From JAAGZL01 sp050297535 (GTDB taxonomy: Bacteria; Pseudomonadota; Gammaproteobacteria; Chromatiales; Chromatiaceae), in the NCBI GenBank assembly GCA_050297535.1, contig JBNKSV010000013.1, positions 1 through 54,713 on the forward strand: a stretch of DNA of 54,713 nucleotides. Reading direction: 5' to 3'. Positions 1 to 9,091 of the stretch are shown piece after piece (the stretch's first letter is position 1; each line of letters begins with the position of its first letter). Both the position numbers and the translations under genes were made by a program. The notes under the pieces are model-generated. The model ran no database searches. It was given only the letters and a program-made list of their open reading frames with translations, and was not told where the DNA came from.

Positions 1-1134
1 GGTCAGACATAACATCAGATAGACCCCGAACTGTCTGGAGTTGTAGGAGAAGCTGAATAGACCGGCCACCAGGATCGCGCCAGCTCCGGCCGCCGCGGTG
101 CCGACGATAACCCTTTTTTCGAATGGCATGGCCGCAAACCTGGATGCCGTGGTGTAAAGGATTGCGCCGATAAAGGTCAGGAAGGAGAGCAGTCCCAGCC
201 ATCCGGTCTCATACCAGAGATCAAGGACAAAATTGTGCAGATGCGCCACCTTTGTGCCGCTGGCGAAGGTAAGGATCTCCTCGTTATATCGGATGTTCCC
301 CATGCCGCAACCGATGAGGTTCCAGTCGGGGGCGTGGGTGAGGGCATTGTCCCACAGTTCCCATCTGTAGCTGGTGAACCCGTTCATCACAGTATAGAGT
401 CCATGCTCCTGGCCGGACAATTGTATGAAGGTGTCCAGGTTGCCCAAGACTATGGCAAGCAGACACAGGATGCTGATGAGGCTGGCTATATGCCAGCGAA
501 TACCTAAGACCGCTATAAAGAACAGAAACAGGGCAACTACAGACGCGAGTTGAGCAGCGCGGCCCTCCGACAGAAATACATAAAACAGGATAATTGTGGT
601 GGCGGCGATCATCCCCAGCCAGCGAGTCTGGGCGTTTTTCTGAAGATAAAAGAATAGCAGGATGAATGGCAGCAGATAGGGCATGCTGTCTTCCTTAAGC
701 TGCTGTGTCGGAGAGAACCCGGGTTGTTGAGCCAGATGAATTAACTGGGCGTAGGCCGTAAGCACCATCGCTATACCGAGTATGGCCAGCCATTTCACCA
801 GGCGACGTGCAGCCTCGTCTTCCTGCGTCTGCAACACCATCCAGGTGATGGGAAAGACGGATGCCATTACGAAATAATTTATCCACTTGTTGAAGGCCCG
901 GGAGGGATCTGCAGCCAGGGAGATGCCGAGGGCATAGCTGATGAGCAATATGCAGAACAGGATCAGATACCTCTTCTCCAGGGTTATTCTTTCCCGGATA
1001 AAGACGGCCGCACCCCACAAGAAGTAGAGCCAGATCACCAGGGTGAACAGTGCGCGTCCCCCAAGTTGTGTGAGTGGCAACAGGGCGGGAACCAGCCAGC
1101 CCCAGCGATAGAAGTGTTCCGTAATCTTGTTCAT
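1..1134 (-). CDS. O-antigen ligase/polymerase family protein (WaaL-like), 3' end cut by window edge
   Basis: Translating the minus strand from an ATG at 1134 gives 378 codons with no stop, so the C-terminus lies beyond base 1. The protein is almost wholly hydrophobic, with about ten predicted membrane segments. It then has a loop containing AHLHN (H298, H300, N301) followed by a further helix. This H-x-H-N pattern is typical of the Wzy_C/O-antigen ligase family, inner-membrane proteins that join undecaprenyl-linked O-antigen to lipid A-core in the periplasm or polymerise glycans. The start overlaps the stop of the upstream GT9 gene as ATGA, suggesting translational coupling. The glycosyltransferase neighbours support a lipopolysaccharide role. 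Ligase and polymerase members look alike, so the exact activity is open. Confidence 0.82.
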   Translation of the reverse strand, partial: MNKITEHFYRWGWLVPALLPLTQLGGRALFTLVIWLYFLWGAAVFIRERITLEKRYLILFCILLISYALGISLAADPSRAFNKWINYFVMASVFPITWMVLQTQEDEAARRLVKWLAILGIAMVLTAYAQLIHLAQQPGFSPTQQLKEDSMPYLLPFILLFFYLQKNAQTRWLGMIAATTIILFYVFLSEGRAAQLASVVALFLFFIAVLGIRWHIASLISILCLLAIVLGNLDTFIQLSGQEHGLYTVMNGFTSYRWELWDNALTHAPDWNLIGCGMGNIRYNEEILTFASGTKVAHLHNFVLDLWYETGWLGLLSFLTFIGAILYTTASRFAAMPFEKRVIVGTAAAGAGAILVAGLFSFSYNSRQFGVYLMLCLT

Positions 1135-2156
1135 TGTTCGATATTCAAAGTTTGCGCTAGCTCATCAAATACTTGCTTGGCGGTGATGCCAGCCATGCCT
1201 TGTTCAGGGTTGTCGGGTTCGATGGCATGTAGATTTGTGGCGTGGGTGAGAGGCGTTGATCCGCCGAAAAGTCCGAAGGTGGGGATACCGCAGGCCAGGG
1301 CCATGTTCAGTACACCGGTGTCGTTGCCCACATAAGCCTTGGAGATGGAGAGGAGTGCCGTTAGATAGGGCAGAGGTTTGGCCATCTCCAGCCGCAATCC
1401 CGGTTCTTTGGTCAGGTCGATTATCTCTGCGGCCAGGGATTGCTCCGTCCTTCCTCCAACCAATACTACCTGAAAGTCATGTTCTAGCAGGTGCCTCGCA
1501 AGCTGACTGAAGCTCTCCGCTCTCCACTGCTTGTATGGTTCGGACGAACCGATCCCAAGTATTACCGGATTGGTTCGTGGGTAGTTCTGTTTGATCTGCG
1601 CCAGATATTTTTCAGGGGCCTTTAGGCATCCTTCATGTTGCGCCAGCGGAATATCCGCTTGTTTGAGCATATGCTCCGCGCGCTGAATGGGATGAGTCTT
1701 CAACTGTCTTTTGGGCAGCCACATGCCAGGATCGGAAAACAGCTTTTGCAGCCCCTTGCCGGGGGCGATGATCCTCTTCACCCCGGCCAGATAGAGCGCC
1801 AAGGTATAACGTGCGGAACCGTGCAATACCCAAGCCTCGCTAACTTGCAGGCGGCGTAGATCGGCGATAAGACGCAACAGGCCTATGGTCCCGTCATGTC
1901 TGCCCGGCGCACGTTCCAACCATGCGATGCGCGCAATCGCGGGGTTCCCTTCCAGCAGTTGATCCGCGAGGGAACGGGCCTTGGTCATAACGATTAGAGG
2001 TCCGTATCTTCCCGCCAGCGCATTAAGTGTTGGCAAATGCCACGCCATATCGCCGATGCCTGGCAGGGGTTGCAGGACCAGGACCTGGGAATTTGTTGCT
2101 CGTCCCAGTCGCAACAAGGTACCGAGATATGAGAATAGGCGGTTAATCCAGAACAA
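1131..2156 (-). CDS. Glycosyltransferase family 9 protein (heptosyltransferase-like)
   Basis: The 341-residue protein has the GT9 layout of two Rossmann-like halves. The N-terminal GIGD motif (residues 33-36) follows a beta strand (VLVLQPLP). The C-terminal half has YVGNDTGVLNMA near residue 270 followed by FGLFGGSTP, the nucleotide-heptose binding region of ADP-heptose:LPS heptosyltransferases. GT9 enzymes add heptose to the inner core on the cytoplasmic face. The called start is a TTG at 2156 with GGG about ten bases upstream; no ATG lies upstream in frame, and the first internal Met is at residue 38, after the GIGD motif, so TTG or a nearby alternative codon is used. It is coupled to the downstream ligase gene by a 4-base overlap. 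The acceptor cannot be read from sequence, so no waa symbol is assigned. Confidence 0.85.
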   Translation of the reverse strand: MFWINRLFSYLGTLLRLGRATNSQVLVLQPLPGIGDMAWHLPTLNALAGRYGPLIVMTKARSLADQLLEGNPAIARIAWLERAPGRHDGTIGLLRLIADLRRLQVSEAWVLHGSARYTLALYLAGVKRIIAPGKGLQKLFSDPGMWLPKRQLKTHPIQRAEHMLKQADIPLAQHEGCLKAPEKYLAQIKQNYPRTNPVILGIGSSEPYKQWRAESFSQLARHLLEHDFQVVLVGGRTEQSLAAEIIDLTKEPGLRLEMAKPLPYLTALLSISKAYVGNDTGVLNMALACGIPTFGLFGGSTPLTHATNLHAIEPDNPEQGMAGITAKQVFDELAQTLNIEQ

Positions 2157-2278
2157 TGCAGACCCTTTAAATGCAAGTGTTACAGTTAGCCTGCAATCTT
2201 ACTAACGCTAAGTTAAGGATATGTTACAAGAGTGCTTTGTATATGGATGGGTGTTGCTTTAATCCGTAAAATTGCCTT

Positions 2279-3361
2279 ATGACAGATCCAAAACATGGTT
2301 CGCCCCGTACCCTGCACATTATCGCCAGCAAACAACCCGGTGGCGCAGAGTATTTTTTCACCCGGCTGGTAAATGCCATGCACCGGGCGGATCAAGCTAC
2401 AGAGGCCGCCGTATCAAACGGATGTCTGTTTACGGATAAATTGGATAACAACCTCAAACTACATCGCCTGCCCATGAAGGGCGCCTGGGATTTGTACTCG
2501 CAGTGGCGTATGCGGCGTATCGTTAAACGGCAGCAAATTGATATCGTGCAGACCTATCTTGGACGCGCCGCCCGCCTGGCGCGTTCGGTAACCGGTTCGG
2601 CCCAACTGGTGTGTCGGGTCGGTGGCTTCTATCCGCAGCAGCAATACGCCCATGCGGACCATGTGATATGTAATTCCCACGGATTGTGCGAACACATGGC
2701 CAAGGGTGGTTTTCCCGCAGAACGCATCCATATGATTCCAAACTTTGTAGATCAGCCGGAGATGTTGCGTGCAGAAGAGAGGCAACGTCTTAGGGCAGAG
2801 CATGGCGTCGCCGTTGACGATTTGTTGGTATGCAGTGTGGGGCGCTTACATCCGGTCAAGGGGATGGACGTGCTTATTCGTGCCTTTGCCAAATTGCGGC
2901 AGCACTATCAGCATAGGCGCTGCCGGTTGTTGTTGGTAGGGGCTGGGCCGCAATATGAAGCCTTGCGGCAATTGGCGGCATCACTGAATGTTGAACAGGA
3001 TATTGTCTGGGCGGGCTGGCAAGCCGATCCCGGGCCGTTTTATCAGAGTGCCGACATCTTTGTCTGTGCGTCCCGCCAGGAGGGATTCGGTAATGTGATC
3101 CTGGAGGCCTGGGCAAATCGGGTCGCCGTGCTATCTACGGCCACCGTCGGCCCTAAGGAGTTGATCGAACATGGCCGCACTGGCTTGATAACACCAATCG
3201 ACGATAGTGACGCCATGGCGGTTGCGCTCGGCAGTTTGGCGGATGATGCCGCGTTGCGGGCAGGGATGGTGGAGCAGGCCGGGCGGGAGTTGTCTTTGTA
3301 TTACACCGAGGCGGCGGTGGTGAAGATGTATGCGGATCTCTATCGTGCCATCACTAGATAG
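2279..3361 (+). CDS. Glycosyltransferase family 4 protein
   Basis: A 360-residue GT-B fold glycosyltransferase. The N-terminus has a Gly-rich acceptor-side motif (KQPGGAEYFF, about residues 19-28). The C-terminal half has CSVGRLHPVKGMDVLIRAF and the retaining-enzyme E-x7-E motif in EGFGNVILE (E268, E276). It probably transfers a sugar from a nucleotide donor during core or O-antigen synthesis in the cytoplasm. It is the only plus-strand gene inside an otherwise minus-strand locus. Its last 8 bases overlap the 3' end of the convergent GT9 gene, so it must have its own promoter in the 2157-2278 gap. Donor and acceptor are unknown. Confidence 0.88.
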   Translation: MTDPKHGSPRTLHIIASKQPGGAEYFFTRLVNAMHRADQATEAAVSNGCLFTDKLDNNLKLHRLPMKGAWDLYSQWRMRRIVKRQQIDIVQTYLGRAARLARSVTGSAQLVCRVGGFYPQQQYAHADHVICNSHGLCEHMAKGGFPAERIHMIPNFVDQPEMLRAEERQRLRAEHGVAVDDLLVCSVGRLHPVKGMDVLIRAFAKLRQHYQHRRCRLLLVGAGPQYEALRQLAASLNVEQDIVWAGWQADPGPFYQSADIFVCASRQEGFGNVILEAWANRVAVLSTATVGPKELIEHGRTGLITPIDDSDAMAVALGSLADDAALRAGMVEQAGRELSLYYTEAAVVKMYADLYRAITR

Positions 3362-4367
3362 ATTGCAGTGTTCGCAACACCTCATCGGCTTTTAGCTTGG
3401 CCATGCACTTCTCTGCCGGTTTAGTTTTAAAACAGTCTGCGTCGATCTGTAATGCTTTTACATGTTCTCCCAAAGGCTTTACCCGTAACGCCAGGGTCGG
3501 GCCACAGATAACAACCATAGGCACTCCGGATGCTGCGGCGATGTGTGCTATGCCGGTATCGTTGCTGACTATTCCTGCGGATTGTTCGGCCAATGGCAGT
3601 ATGTGGGGCAGCGCTGTCTTGCCGCAGAGGTTCAGCGCTTGTTCGCCGATACCGGCAGCGACCGCTATACAGACATCCGCCTCGTCCGCCGCGCCCAGGA
3701 TCACGATGTGTTTCACTGCGCCAGTATCCAACCACTGGCGGGTGAGTTCGATATAGTTGCCAACACCCCAGCGTTTGTCCTTACCGGAGGCGCTGCAACC
3801 GGGAACAATAATGCCGAAGCGTTGTATGGCTACAGACCCCAATAGTGACATGGCCTCCTGAGCATCACTCTCGCTATAAAACAGGACTGGTTTGCTGGCA
3901 TGACGCTCTATGCCCAGGAGTTTCAGCGGCATACGTAATAGCTCGATGGCAGGGATGTCAGTGGAGTGGGGTCGGTTATTAAAGCTATATGGAAAATGTC
4001 CCTTGCGGCTGACCATCCAGGTCGGTGCCCGCCCCAATAGCTTGGCGATGGATAGGAGTATCCAACTGCGGTCGTTGCATTGCAGATCGACGATAAGGTC
4101 ATAATCCTGCTCCCGCAACAGGCGCAGGAACCATCTCAGACCGGCCAGCCAGGATTGTTTGCGTATGGGGTAGTCCCAGACCTGTCCCAATCTGGGGTCG
4201 GAGTCGAACAACTGCCGCCAGGGTGGCTCCGTGTGCAGGTGCAGACTGGCTTGCGGCATGGCGTGTGTCAGGTCGTCGAATATGGCGCTACACAGCGCCA
4301 GGTCTCCCAGGCCGCCCCAGCGTATGATCAGCACTCTGTGGATTTTGCGGGTATCAAATCTTGGCAT
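3354..4367 (-). CDS. Glycosyltransferase family 9 protein (heptosyltransferase-like)
   Basis: A 337-residue GT9 protein. RVLIIRWGGLGDLAL (about residues 11-25) is the N-terminal GGLGD nucleotide-sugar loop. SNDTGIAHIAAASG near residue 270 followed by VVICGPT is the C-terminal donor-binding signature. It belongs to the same family as the 1131-2156 gene but the two are clearly diverged, so they are not recent duplicates. It starts inside the upstream GT4 gene with a 40-base overlap, which implies co-translation in one operon, and it is convergent with the plus-strand GT4 gene. Likely role: addition of heptose or a related sugar to the LPS core. Confidence 0.86.
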   Translation of the reverse strand: MPRFDTRKIHRVLIIRWGGLGDLALCSAIFDDLTHAMPQASLHLHTEPPWRQLFDSDPRLGQVWDYPIRKQSWLAGLRWFLRLLREQDYDLIVDLQCNDRSWILLSIAKLLGRAPTWMVSRKGHFPYSFNNRPHSTDIPAIELLRMPLKLLGIERHASKPVLFYSESDAQEAMSLLGSVAIQRFGIIVPGCSASGKDKRWGVGNYIELTRQWLDTGAVKHIVILGAADEADVCIAVAAGIGEQALNLCGKTALPHILPLAEQSAGIVSNDTGIAHIAAASGVPMVVICGPTLALRVKPLGEHVKALQIDADCFKTKPAEKCMAKLKADEVLRTLQSI

Positions 4368-5485
4368 GATGGGCTGCTGCGGTTCGACGTAAGTAAACCA
4401 TGATAGCAGCTAATGGTCTCGGCCAGCATGTTCTGCAGCAGATAGGGATTATCTTTGATGACTGGTGGTTGTTGGCCTAGAAGGGTCTGAACCCGGTTGG
4501 CGAGCGCCGTGCCGTCTTTAACCGGAACCAGGCCCTGAGGAAAGAGTGTATTCAGGATCTCACTAACGCCGCCATGGTCGTAACCCACCACCGGAGTGCC
4601 AATACTCAATGCCTCCACCACCGTGCGGCCGAAGGATTCAGGCTTGCTGGAGAGGGACAGCACCAGATCCGATATGGCGTAGATCTCGCGCATGTCACTG
4701 CACGGGCCGGTGAAGCTTATATCTTCCCCAAGACCCAGATCGCTAACAAGTTGCCGCAGTTCTTTGGCATAGGGTTGGTGTCTCGAATCGACGTCGCCTA
4801 CGATCAGTCCGTGTATATTGTGGTTCTGTTTTCTCAATGCCTGTATTAACAGGATGAAGTCGCGGTGTCCCTTTGAACGGCTGATGCGCCCCGGCAGGGT
4901 AAGCGTCTGCTTGTCTTTAAGTTGCGGATACTGTCGATACCAATCCTCCAGCCAGCCGGGTGTGGGTTGGTGGCCGCGGGGAAACTCATCCGGATCGACG
5001 CCGCGCTGGATCACTGTTACCTTGCCCATGTCCGTATTCGGGTAGTTGTCTCTAATATAGTCACGGACGGTTTCGGATACGGCGATGATTCGCTCCGGCT
5101 TGCACATGATTGCGCTGTATCCGGATACGGAGTAAAGGCCATGCACGCTGCTTATCAGGTGCGGGCGCTGTCGCTTCGGTAATTTGCGCCAGGCCAACCA
5201 GGCGATCCATGCGGGCAGGCGGGAACGTAGATGGAGGATGTCCGGCCGTTCCTGCCGCAGCCAGCGGCGCAGTGGTAGAATATGTCGCAGAGTGAAGAGA
5301 GATTTACGCCCCAGGTCCCAGGCCACATGTCGGCTGCCAGCATCCTCCAGCTGTTTGACCAGACGTCCGCCCGCAGATATTACAATGGACTCGTGTCCGG
5401 CATCCGCCAGCGCCTTGGCAATTTCCAGGGTACCACGTTCCACCCCGCCGCCGTTTAGTGCCGGCAGCAGTTGCACTACCTTCAC
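4328..5485 (-). CDS. Glycosyltransferase family 4 protein
   Basis: A 385-residue retaining GT-B glycosyltransferase. The N-terminal LLPALNGGGVERGTLEIAKAL is the usual Gly-rich opening of LPS-type GT4 enzymes. The C-terminal half has LPGRISRSKGH and an E-x7-E motif in ESFGRTVVE (E283, E291), followed by GTPVVGYDHGG. The start is a GTG at 5485 that overlaps the stop of the ELM1-family gene as GTGA; its 3' end overlaps the downstream GT9 gene by 40 bases. Tight packing shows a single operon. Sugar specificity cannot be deduced. Confidence 0.88.
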   Translation of the reverse strand: MKVVQLLPALNGGGVERGTLEIAKALADAGHESIVISAGGRLVKQLEDAGSRHVAWDLGRKSLFTLRHILPLRRWLRQERPDILHLRSRLPAWIAWLAWRKLPKRQRPHLISSVHGLYSVSGYSAIMCKPERIIAVSETVRDYIRDNYPNTDMGKVTVIQRGVDPDEFPRGHQPTPGWLEDWYRQYPQLKDKQTLTLPGRISRSKGHRDFILLIQALRKQNHNIHGLIVGDVDSRHQPYAKELRQLVSDLGLGEDISFTGPCSDMREIYAISDLVLSLSSKPESFGRTVVEALSIGTPVVGYDHGGVSEILNTLFPQGLVPVKDGTALANRVQTLLGQQPPVIKDNPYLLQNMLAETISCYHGLLTSNRSSPSCQDLIPAKSTEC

Positions 5486-6459
5486 AATTTGAACCTGGTT
5501 AATAGTTCACGGGCGCAACGATTGGCCTCATCCAGTTGTAGTGGCACCACGCTGGTTGAGGCGGCTATGTGGTTTTTGTGTGAGATGATACGTCTTTCAT
5601 CTATCAGGGCCTGCAGGCCACGCACCACCCGGGTATTGGCCGGGTCGGGAAGGACGAACGTACCAACCTGGCAGCCAGCGGTCAGTGCCTCATACACCAT
5701 AGAGACGCTGTCGGGTGTTACCCAGCACACCTCGGCACGGGGCAGGTTGTCACCTATCCAGTTGTGATCGGTCTGCCCGGCAGGCAGGAATTTGACCCTT
5801 TCGGATACCAGCGCCTGCAGGTCGGGGAGCATCTCAGGTGGAGTACGCCTGGAGGTGGTGATCTGCCAGGAGCGGGATGAGTTGGCGATAAGATCCTTGA
5901 TCTGTTTGATCACATCGTCGCCGTCCCATCCATAGTGCTTGGATGGTCCGCCTACCATTACCATGCCGCTGTTGGGTTCTTTTTGGGAGGGCTGCATTCG
6001 GTTCAGGGCACCCTTGGTGATGACGACCTTGTCTCTGGTCTTTAGCCGATCATGTTCCGGAATCAGACCCAGGTCAAACCAGTCGATGGGTAGTGTAGGA
6101 CGCATGATCACTATCGAACGGGCGCCGGTCTTGCGACTCAGTGCCAGTGCTGTTGCATGGGTGCGGTGTCCGGCGGCCAGGATGAGGGCGGGTCTATGTC
6201 TGTTCTTCGTGGGAGCAAAGGCGCTGATCGTCGCATCAACAGTAGACATGGCCGGTATCTCTTTGATCACCCAATTGGGACGTAACCGTAACAGGGCGTC
6301 GGCGAGCCCTCTGGTCTGATTGAGGTGTCCAGGTTTGCCGTCACTTATAATCCAGACCAGCTCGACCGAGTGGTTTTGGATAGCGGCCTGCTGTGGGTAA
6401 TCGTTCTCTGCTAAATAGTTAAGCGCTAGATCATTTAGTGCGTTGTTATTAGGTGTCAT
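5482..6459 (-). CDS. ELM1/GtrOC1-type family protein (mitochondrial fission ELM1 domain)
   Basis: A 325-residue protein carrying the signatures of the family named after plant ELM1: SDGKPGHLNQT at residues 39-49, LAAGHRTHA near 94-102, GGPSKHYGWD at 170-179 and a C-terminal MVYEALTAGCQVGTF. These suggest a GT-B-like fold. The bacterial members are poorly characterised and often sit in LPS or capsule loci. Here it is the first gene of the operon and overlaps the following GT4 gene by four bases, so a role in surface glycan assembly is a reasonable inference. The ATG at 6459 has AGGGTAG upstream. Confidence 0.82.
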   Translation of the reverse strand: MTPNNNALNDLALNYLAENDYPQQAAIQNHSVELVWIISDGKPGHLNQTRGLADALLRLRPNWVIKEIPAMSTVDATISAFAPTKNRHRPALILAAGHRTHATALALSRKTGARSIVIMRPTLPIDWFDLGLIPEHDRLKTRDKVVITKGALNRMQPSQKEPNSGMVMVGGPSKHYGWDGDDVIKQIKDLIANSSRSWQITTSRRTPPEMLPDLQALVSERVKFLPAGQTDHNWIGDNLPRAEVCWVTPDSVSMVYEALTAGCQVGTFVLPDPANTRVVRGLQALIDERRIISHKNHIAASTSVVPLQLDEANRCARELLTRFKL

Positions 6460-6579
6460 AGCAAGCTACCCTGGGAAGTGGTCTTTGGGTGCTTGATGTT
6501 CTTATATGAATATGAATCCTTGGCGTCGGTTCGGTTAAGTTTGAGTGACGCTTTTGTTAAGTAGTATTACAGGCCGCGC

Positions 6580-8085
6580 TCAGTTTCGATCTAGCCGTCT
6601 ATAGCCGATGGCCTCTCCCAGGTGTCCGGTATTGATCTGTTCCTGATGGTCCAGGTCGGCGATGGTGCGGGCCAGTTTCAGGATGCGATGGTAGGCGCGG
6701 GCAGACAGGCCCAGTTGTTCCATGGCGCGGTGTAGCAGTTGCATGGCCTTGGTGTCGAGATGACAGAACTGTTCGATCTCTCTGCTGGTAAGGGCAGCGT
6801 TGGGGACGCCGCTACGTCGTAGTTGTATAGAGCGGATTTTCTCCACTCGCGTCCGTACCTGCTGACTGCTTTCACTATCGTTCGGAGTGGTATGTTGCAG
6901 TTGCCGTGGTGGAACCCTGGGGACCTCGATATGGATGTCTATGCGGTCCAGCAATGGCCCGGAGATGCGTTGCCGGTAGCGGTTGACCTGTTCGGATGTG
7001 CAGCTGCATGTGTGTCCGTTTTTGTCTCCCAGGTGGCCGCAGGGGCAAGGATTCATGGCGGCCACCAGTTGAAACTTGGCGGGGAAATCGGCTTGGCGGG
7101 CAGCGCGGGAGATGGTGATACTCCCGGATTCCATAGGTTCGCGCAGTACCTCCAGCACGCGGCGGTCAAACTCCGGGAGCTCATCCAAGAACATTACGCC
7201 ATGATGGGCCAGGGAGATCTCGCCGGGCCTGGGGTTGCTGCCGCCGCCGACCAGGGCGATCCCGGATGCGGTGTGGTGCGGGCTGCGAAATGGCCGTATC
7301 TTCCAGTTGTTGAAGTCGAAGCCCTGCTCACTGATGGAGCGGATGGCCGCGCTCTCCAAGGCCTCTTCCTCGGTCATGGATGGGAGGATTCCTGGAAGTC
7401 TGCTGGCCAGCATGGATTTACCGGAACCGGGCGGTCCTATCATCAGCATGGAGTGGCCTCCGGCCGCCGCCACCTCCAGGGCGCGTTTGGCCTGGGATTG
7501 TCCGCGTACATCTGACAGGCATGGGGCAGAAAAGGTTGCTGCTGATGGAAGGAACGTCGCTGGTTTAAGCGCCCGACCCTGGATCAGATGCTCACAAATC
7601 TCCAGTAGGCTGGTGGCGGTGAAGGCGGACGCATCGTTTACCAGGGCCGCCTCTTCCCCGTTCTGTCTGGGGATGATCAGGGAGCGGGATGATGCCCTGG
7701 TAGCCAGGGCGATCGGCAATACACCTTTGATGGGGCGCAGTTCCCCCGAAAGGGCTAATTCCCCTGCAAACTCGTATCCGGAGCACTCCTGTGTTGGGAT
7801 CTGACCCGAAGCGGCAAGGATGCCCAGGGCGATGGGTAGGTCAAAGCGCCCGCCCTCTTTGGGTAGATCGGCCGGGGCCAGGTTTATGGTTATGCGTTGG
7901 GCGGGGAACTCAAAGCGGGAATTCAGGATGGCGCCACGCACCCGGTCTTTACTTTCCCGTACCGCCATCTCCGGCAGGCCAACGATGGAGAGAGATGGCA
8001 GGCCGTTGGAGATATGTACCTCAACGGTAACCAGGGGGGCATTGATGCCGTCACGCGCGCGGCTATACAGGATTGCTAGAGACAT
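6580..8085 (-). CDS. comM: YifB/ComM family Mg-chelatase-like AAA+ ATPase
   Basis: 501 residues from the ATG at 8085, which has AAGG eight bases upstream; an upstream TTG would add six residues without support. The N-terminal domain (about 1-170) has the family sequence VEVHISNGLPSLSIVGLPE. The AAA+ module has Walker A GPPGSGKS (217-224) and Walker B VMFLDELPEFD (about 297-307), followed by a Cys-containing loop (CPCGHLGD) and an arginine-rich sensor region. Characterised ComM is a hexameric helicase that promotes branch migration during natural transformation. The gene is also widespread in species not known to be competent. It stands alone, transcribed toward the LPS operon. Confidence 0.93.
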   Translation of the reverse strand: MSLAILYSRARDGINAPLVTVEVHISNGLPSLSIVGLPEMAVRESKDRVRGAILNSRFEFPAQRITINLAPADLPKEGGRFDLPIALGILAASGQIPTQECSGYEFAGELALSGELRPIKGVLPIALATRASSRSLIIPRQNGEEAALVNDASAFTATSLLEICEHLIQGRALKPATFLPSAATFSAPCLSDVRGQSQAKRALEVAAAGGHSMLMIGPPGSGKSMLASRLPGILPSMTEEEALESAAIRSISEQGFDFNNWKIRPFRSPHHTASGIALVGGGSNPRPGEISLAHHGVMFLDELPEFDRRVLEVLREPMESGSITISRAARQADFPAKFQLVAAMNPCPCGHLGDKNGHTCSCTSEQVNRYRQRISGPLLDRIDIHIEVPRVPPRQLQHTTPNDSESSQQVRTRVEKIRSIQLRRSGVPNAALTSREIEQFCHLDTKAMQLLHRAMEQLGLSARAYHRILKLARTIADLDHQEQINTGHLGEAIGYRRLDRN

Positions 8086-8118
8086 CTTTACCTTCCATGG
8101 CAAGCGGTTTGTTATTGA

Positions 8119-8364
8119 TTAATCAGGTTTTTGTTCCAGTTCCGCGACTATCTTTTCTAGTTGCTCCAGCTTTTCTCTGGTGCGGGCCAATACTGCGGTT
8201 TGCAGGTCGAACTCTTCCCGGGTCACCAGATCCAGGTGTGAGAGCCCGGCCTCCAGGGCGCTCCTAAGGTTCTTTTCCAGGTCGTCTTGCAGGAATTTCA
8301 GGCCGTCCGGGATGCTGTCGCTAACCCGTTTTGCCAAGTCATCTAATACGCTCTTATCAATCAT
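8119..8364 (-). CDS. ubiK: UbiK (YqiC/BMFP) accessory factor of ubiquinone synthesis
   Basis: An 81-residue protein beginning MIDKSVLDDLAKRVSDSIP, which matches the usual N-terminus of the family. DLVTREEFDLQ and a C-terminal coiled coil (ARTREKLEQLEKIVAELEQ) complete the signature. UbiK helps the Ubi complex and binds lipid and UbiJ in Escherichia coli. The family-consistent start is the ATG at 8364. A longer in-frame start at 8436, with AGGA close upstream, would add 24 unrelated residues over a palindromic region, so I prefer the short form. The gene is divergent from glnK and lies just upstream of comM in the same direction. Confidence 0.88.
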   Translation of the reverse strand: MIDKSVLDDLAKRVSDSIPDGLKFLQDDLEKNLRSALEAGLSHLDLVTREEFDLQTAVLARTREKLEQLEKIVAELEQKPD

Positions 8365-8531
8365 GGCAGAAGGGTAACTTTGTCCTGAAAGCTTGTCCAG
8401 ATAGATCTTTAGCACAAAAAAAGTGCATGGCACCATTATGTCCTGTTGCGCAGGGCTCTTTTGGTGCGCTCTATTTTTGCGTAAAGCAACTTATCGCAGA
8501 TAACAACCTGAAAAAACAGAAAAAAATCTAC

Positions 8532-8548
8532 TTGGCACACTAGCTGCT
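8532..8548 (+). promoter_or_regulatory. Sigma-54 (-24/-12) promoter for glnK-amtB
   Basis: TGGCAC at 8533-8538 and TGC at 8545-8547 have the exact GG-to-GC spacing of the RpoN consensus (TGGCAC-N5-TTGC, here CTGC). NtrC-dependent sigma-54 control of glnK-amtB under nitrogen limitation is well established. GCACCA (8429-8434) and TGGTGC (about 8462-8467) upstream resemble NtrC half-sites, although their spacing is unusual. The implied leader to the glnK start is about 165 bases. Confidence 0.75.
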
Positions 8549-8723
8549 TATTTGTGAGTGCAAATATGTGTTAGGCCCTGTTCTACTGCATAGAATAAAT
8601 ATATTCATTAAATAAATGTTTATGGGTGTTTGCAGTTTTCAAAGAACTTCCGATCATTGGGTTTAAGGCCCTGGGTGTTTGGTGATTGGTTAAAGTGTAT
8701 CGAAAGATATTAGGAGAAAATTT

Positions 8724-9062
8724 ATGAAGATGGTGACAGCAATTATTAAGCCATTCAAATTGGATGACGTGAGAGAGTCCCTGTCCGATCTTGGTATCTC
8801 CGGCATTACGGTTACCGAGGTAAAGGGTTTCGGACGCCAGAAAGGACACACAGAACTCTATCGTGGCGCTGAATATGTGGTGGATTTCCTGCCCAAGATA
8901 AAGGTGGATGTGGCGGTTGATGACGGTATTGTTGATCAGGTGATCGACTCTATCGCCAATGCTGCCAAGACCGGAAAGATCGGCGACGGCAAGATCTTTG
9001 TCTCCGAGCTTGAACAGGTTATTCGTATCCGTACCGGTGAGGCCGGTTCGGAGGCCCTGTAA
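8724..9062 (+). CDS. glnK: P-II family nitrogen regulator GlnK
   Basis: 112 residues, the standard PII length. The T-loop contains GHTELYRGAEYVVDF, with Tyr51 as the uridylylation site. The B- and C-loop signatures (TGKIGDGKIFV and IRIRTGE) bind ATP/ADP and 2-oxoglutarate. PII trimers sense nitrogen and energy state; GlnK blocks the AmtB channel when nitrogen is plentiful. The start has a strong TAGGAG site. Linkage to amtB only 29 bases downstream identifies it as GlnK rather than GlnB. Confidence 0.97.
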   Translation: MKMVTAIIKPFKLDDVRESLSDLGISGITVTEVKGFGRQKGHTELYRGAEYVVDFLPKIKVDVAVDDGIVDQVIDSIANAAKTGKIGDGKIFVSELEQVIRIRTGEAGSEAL

Positions 9063-9091
9063 TTTACGCAACTATCTGGAGGAATCCTCAA

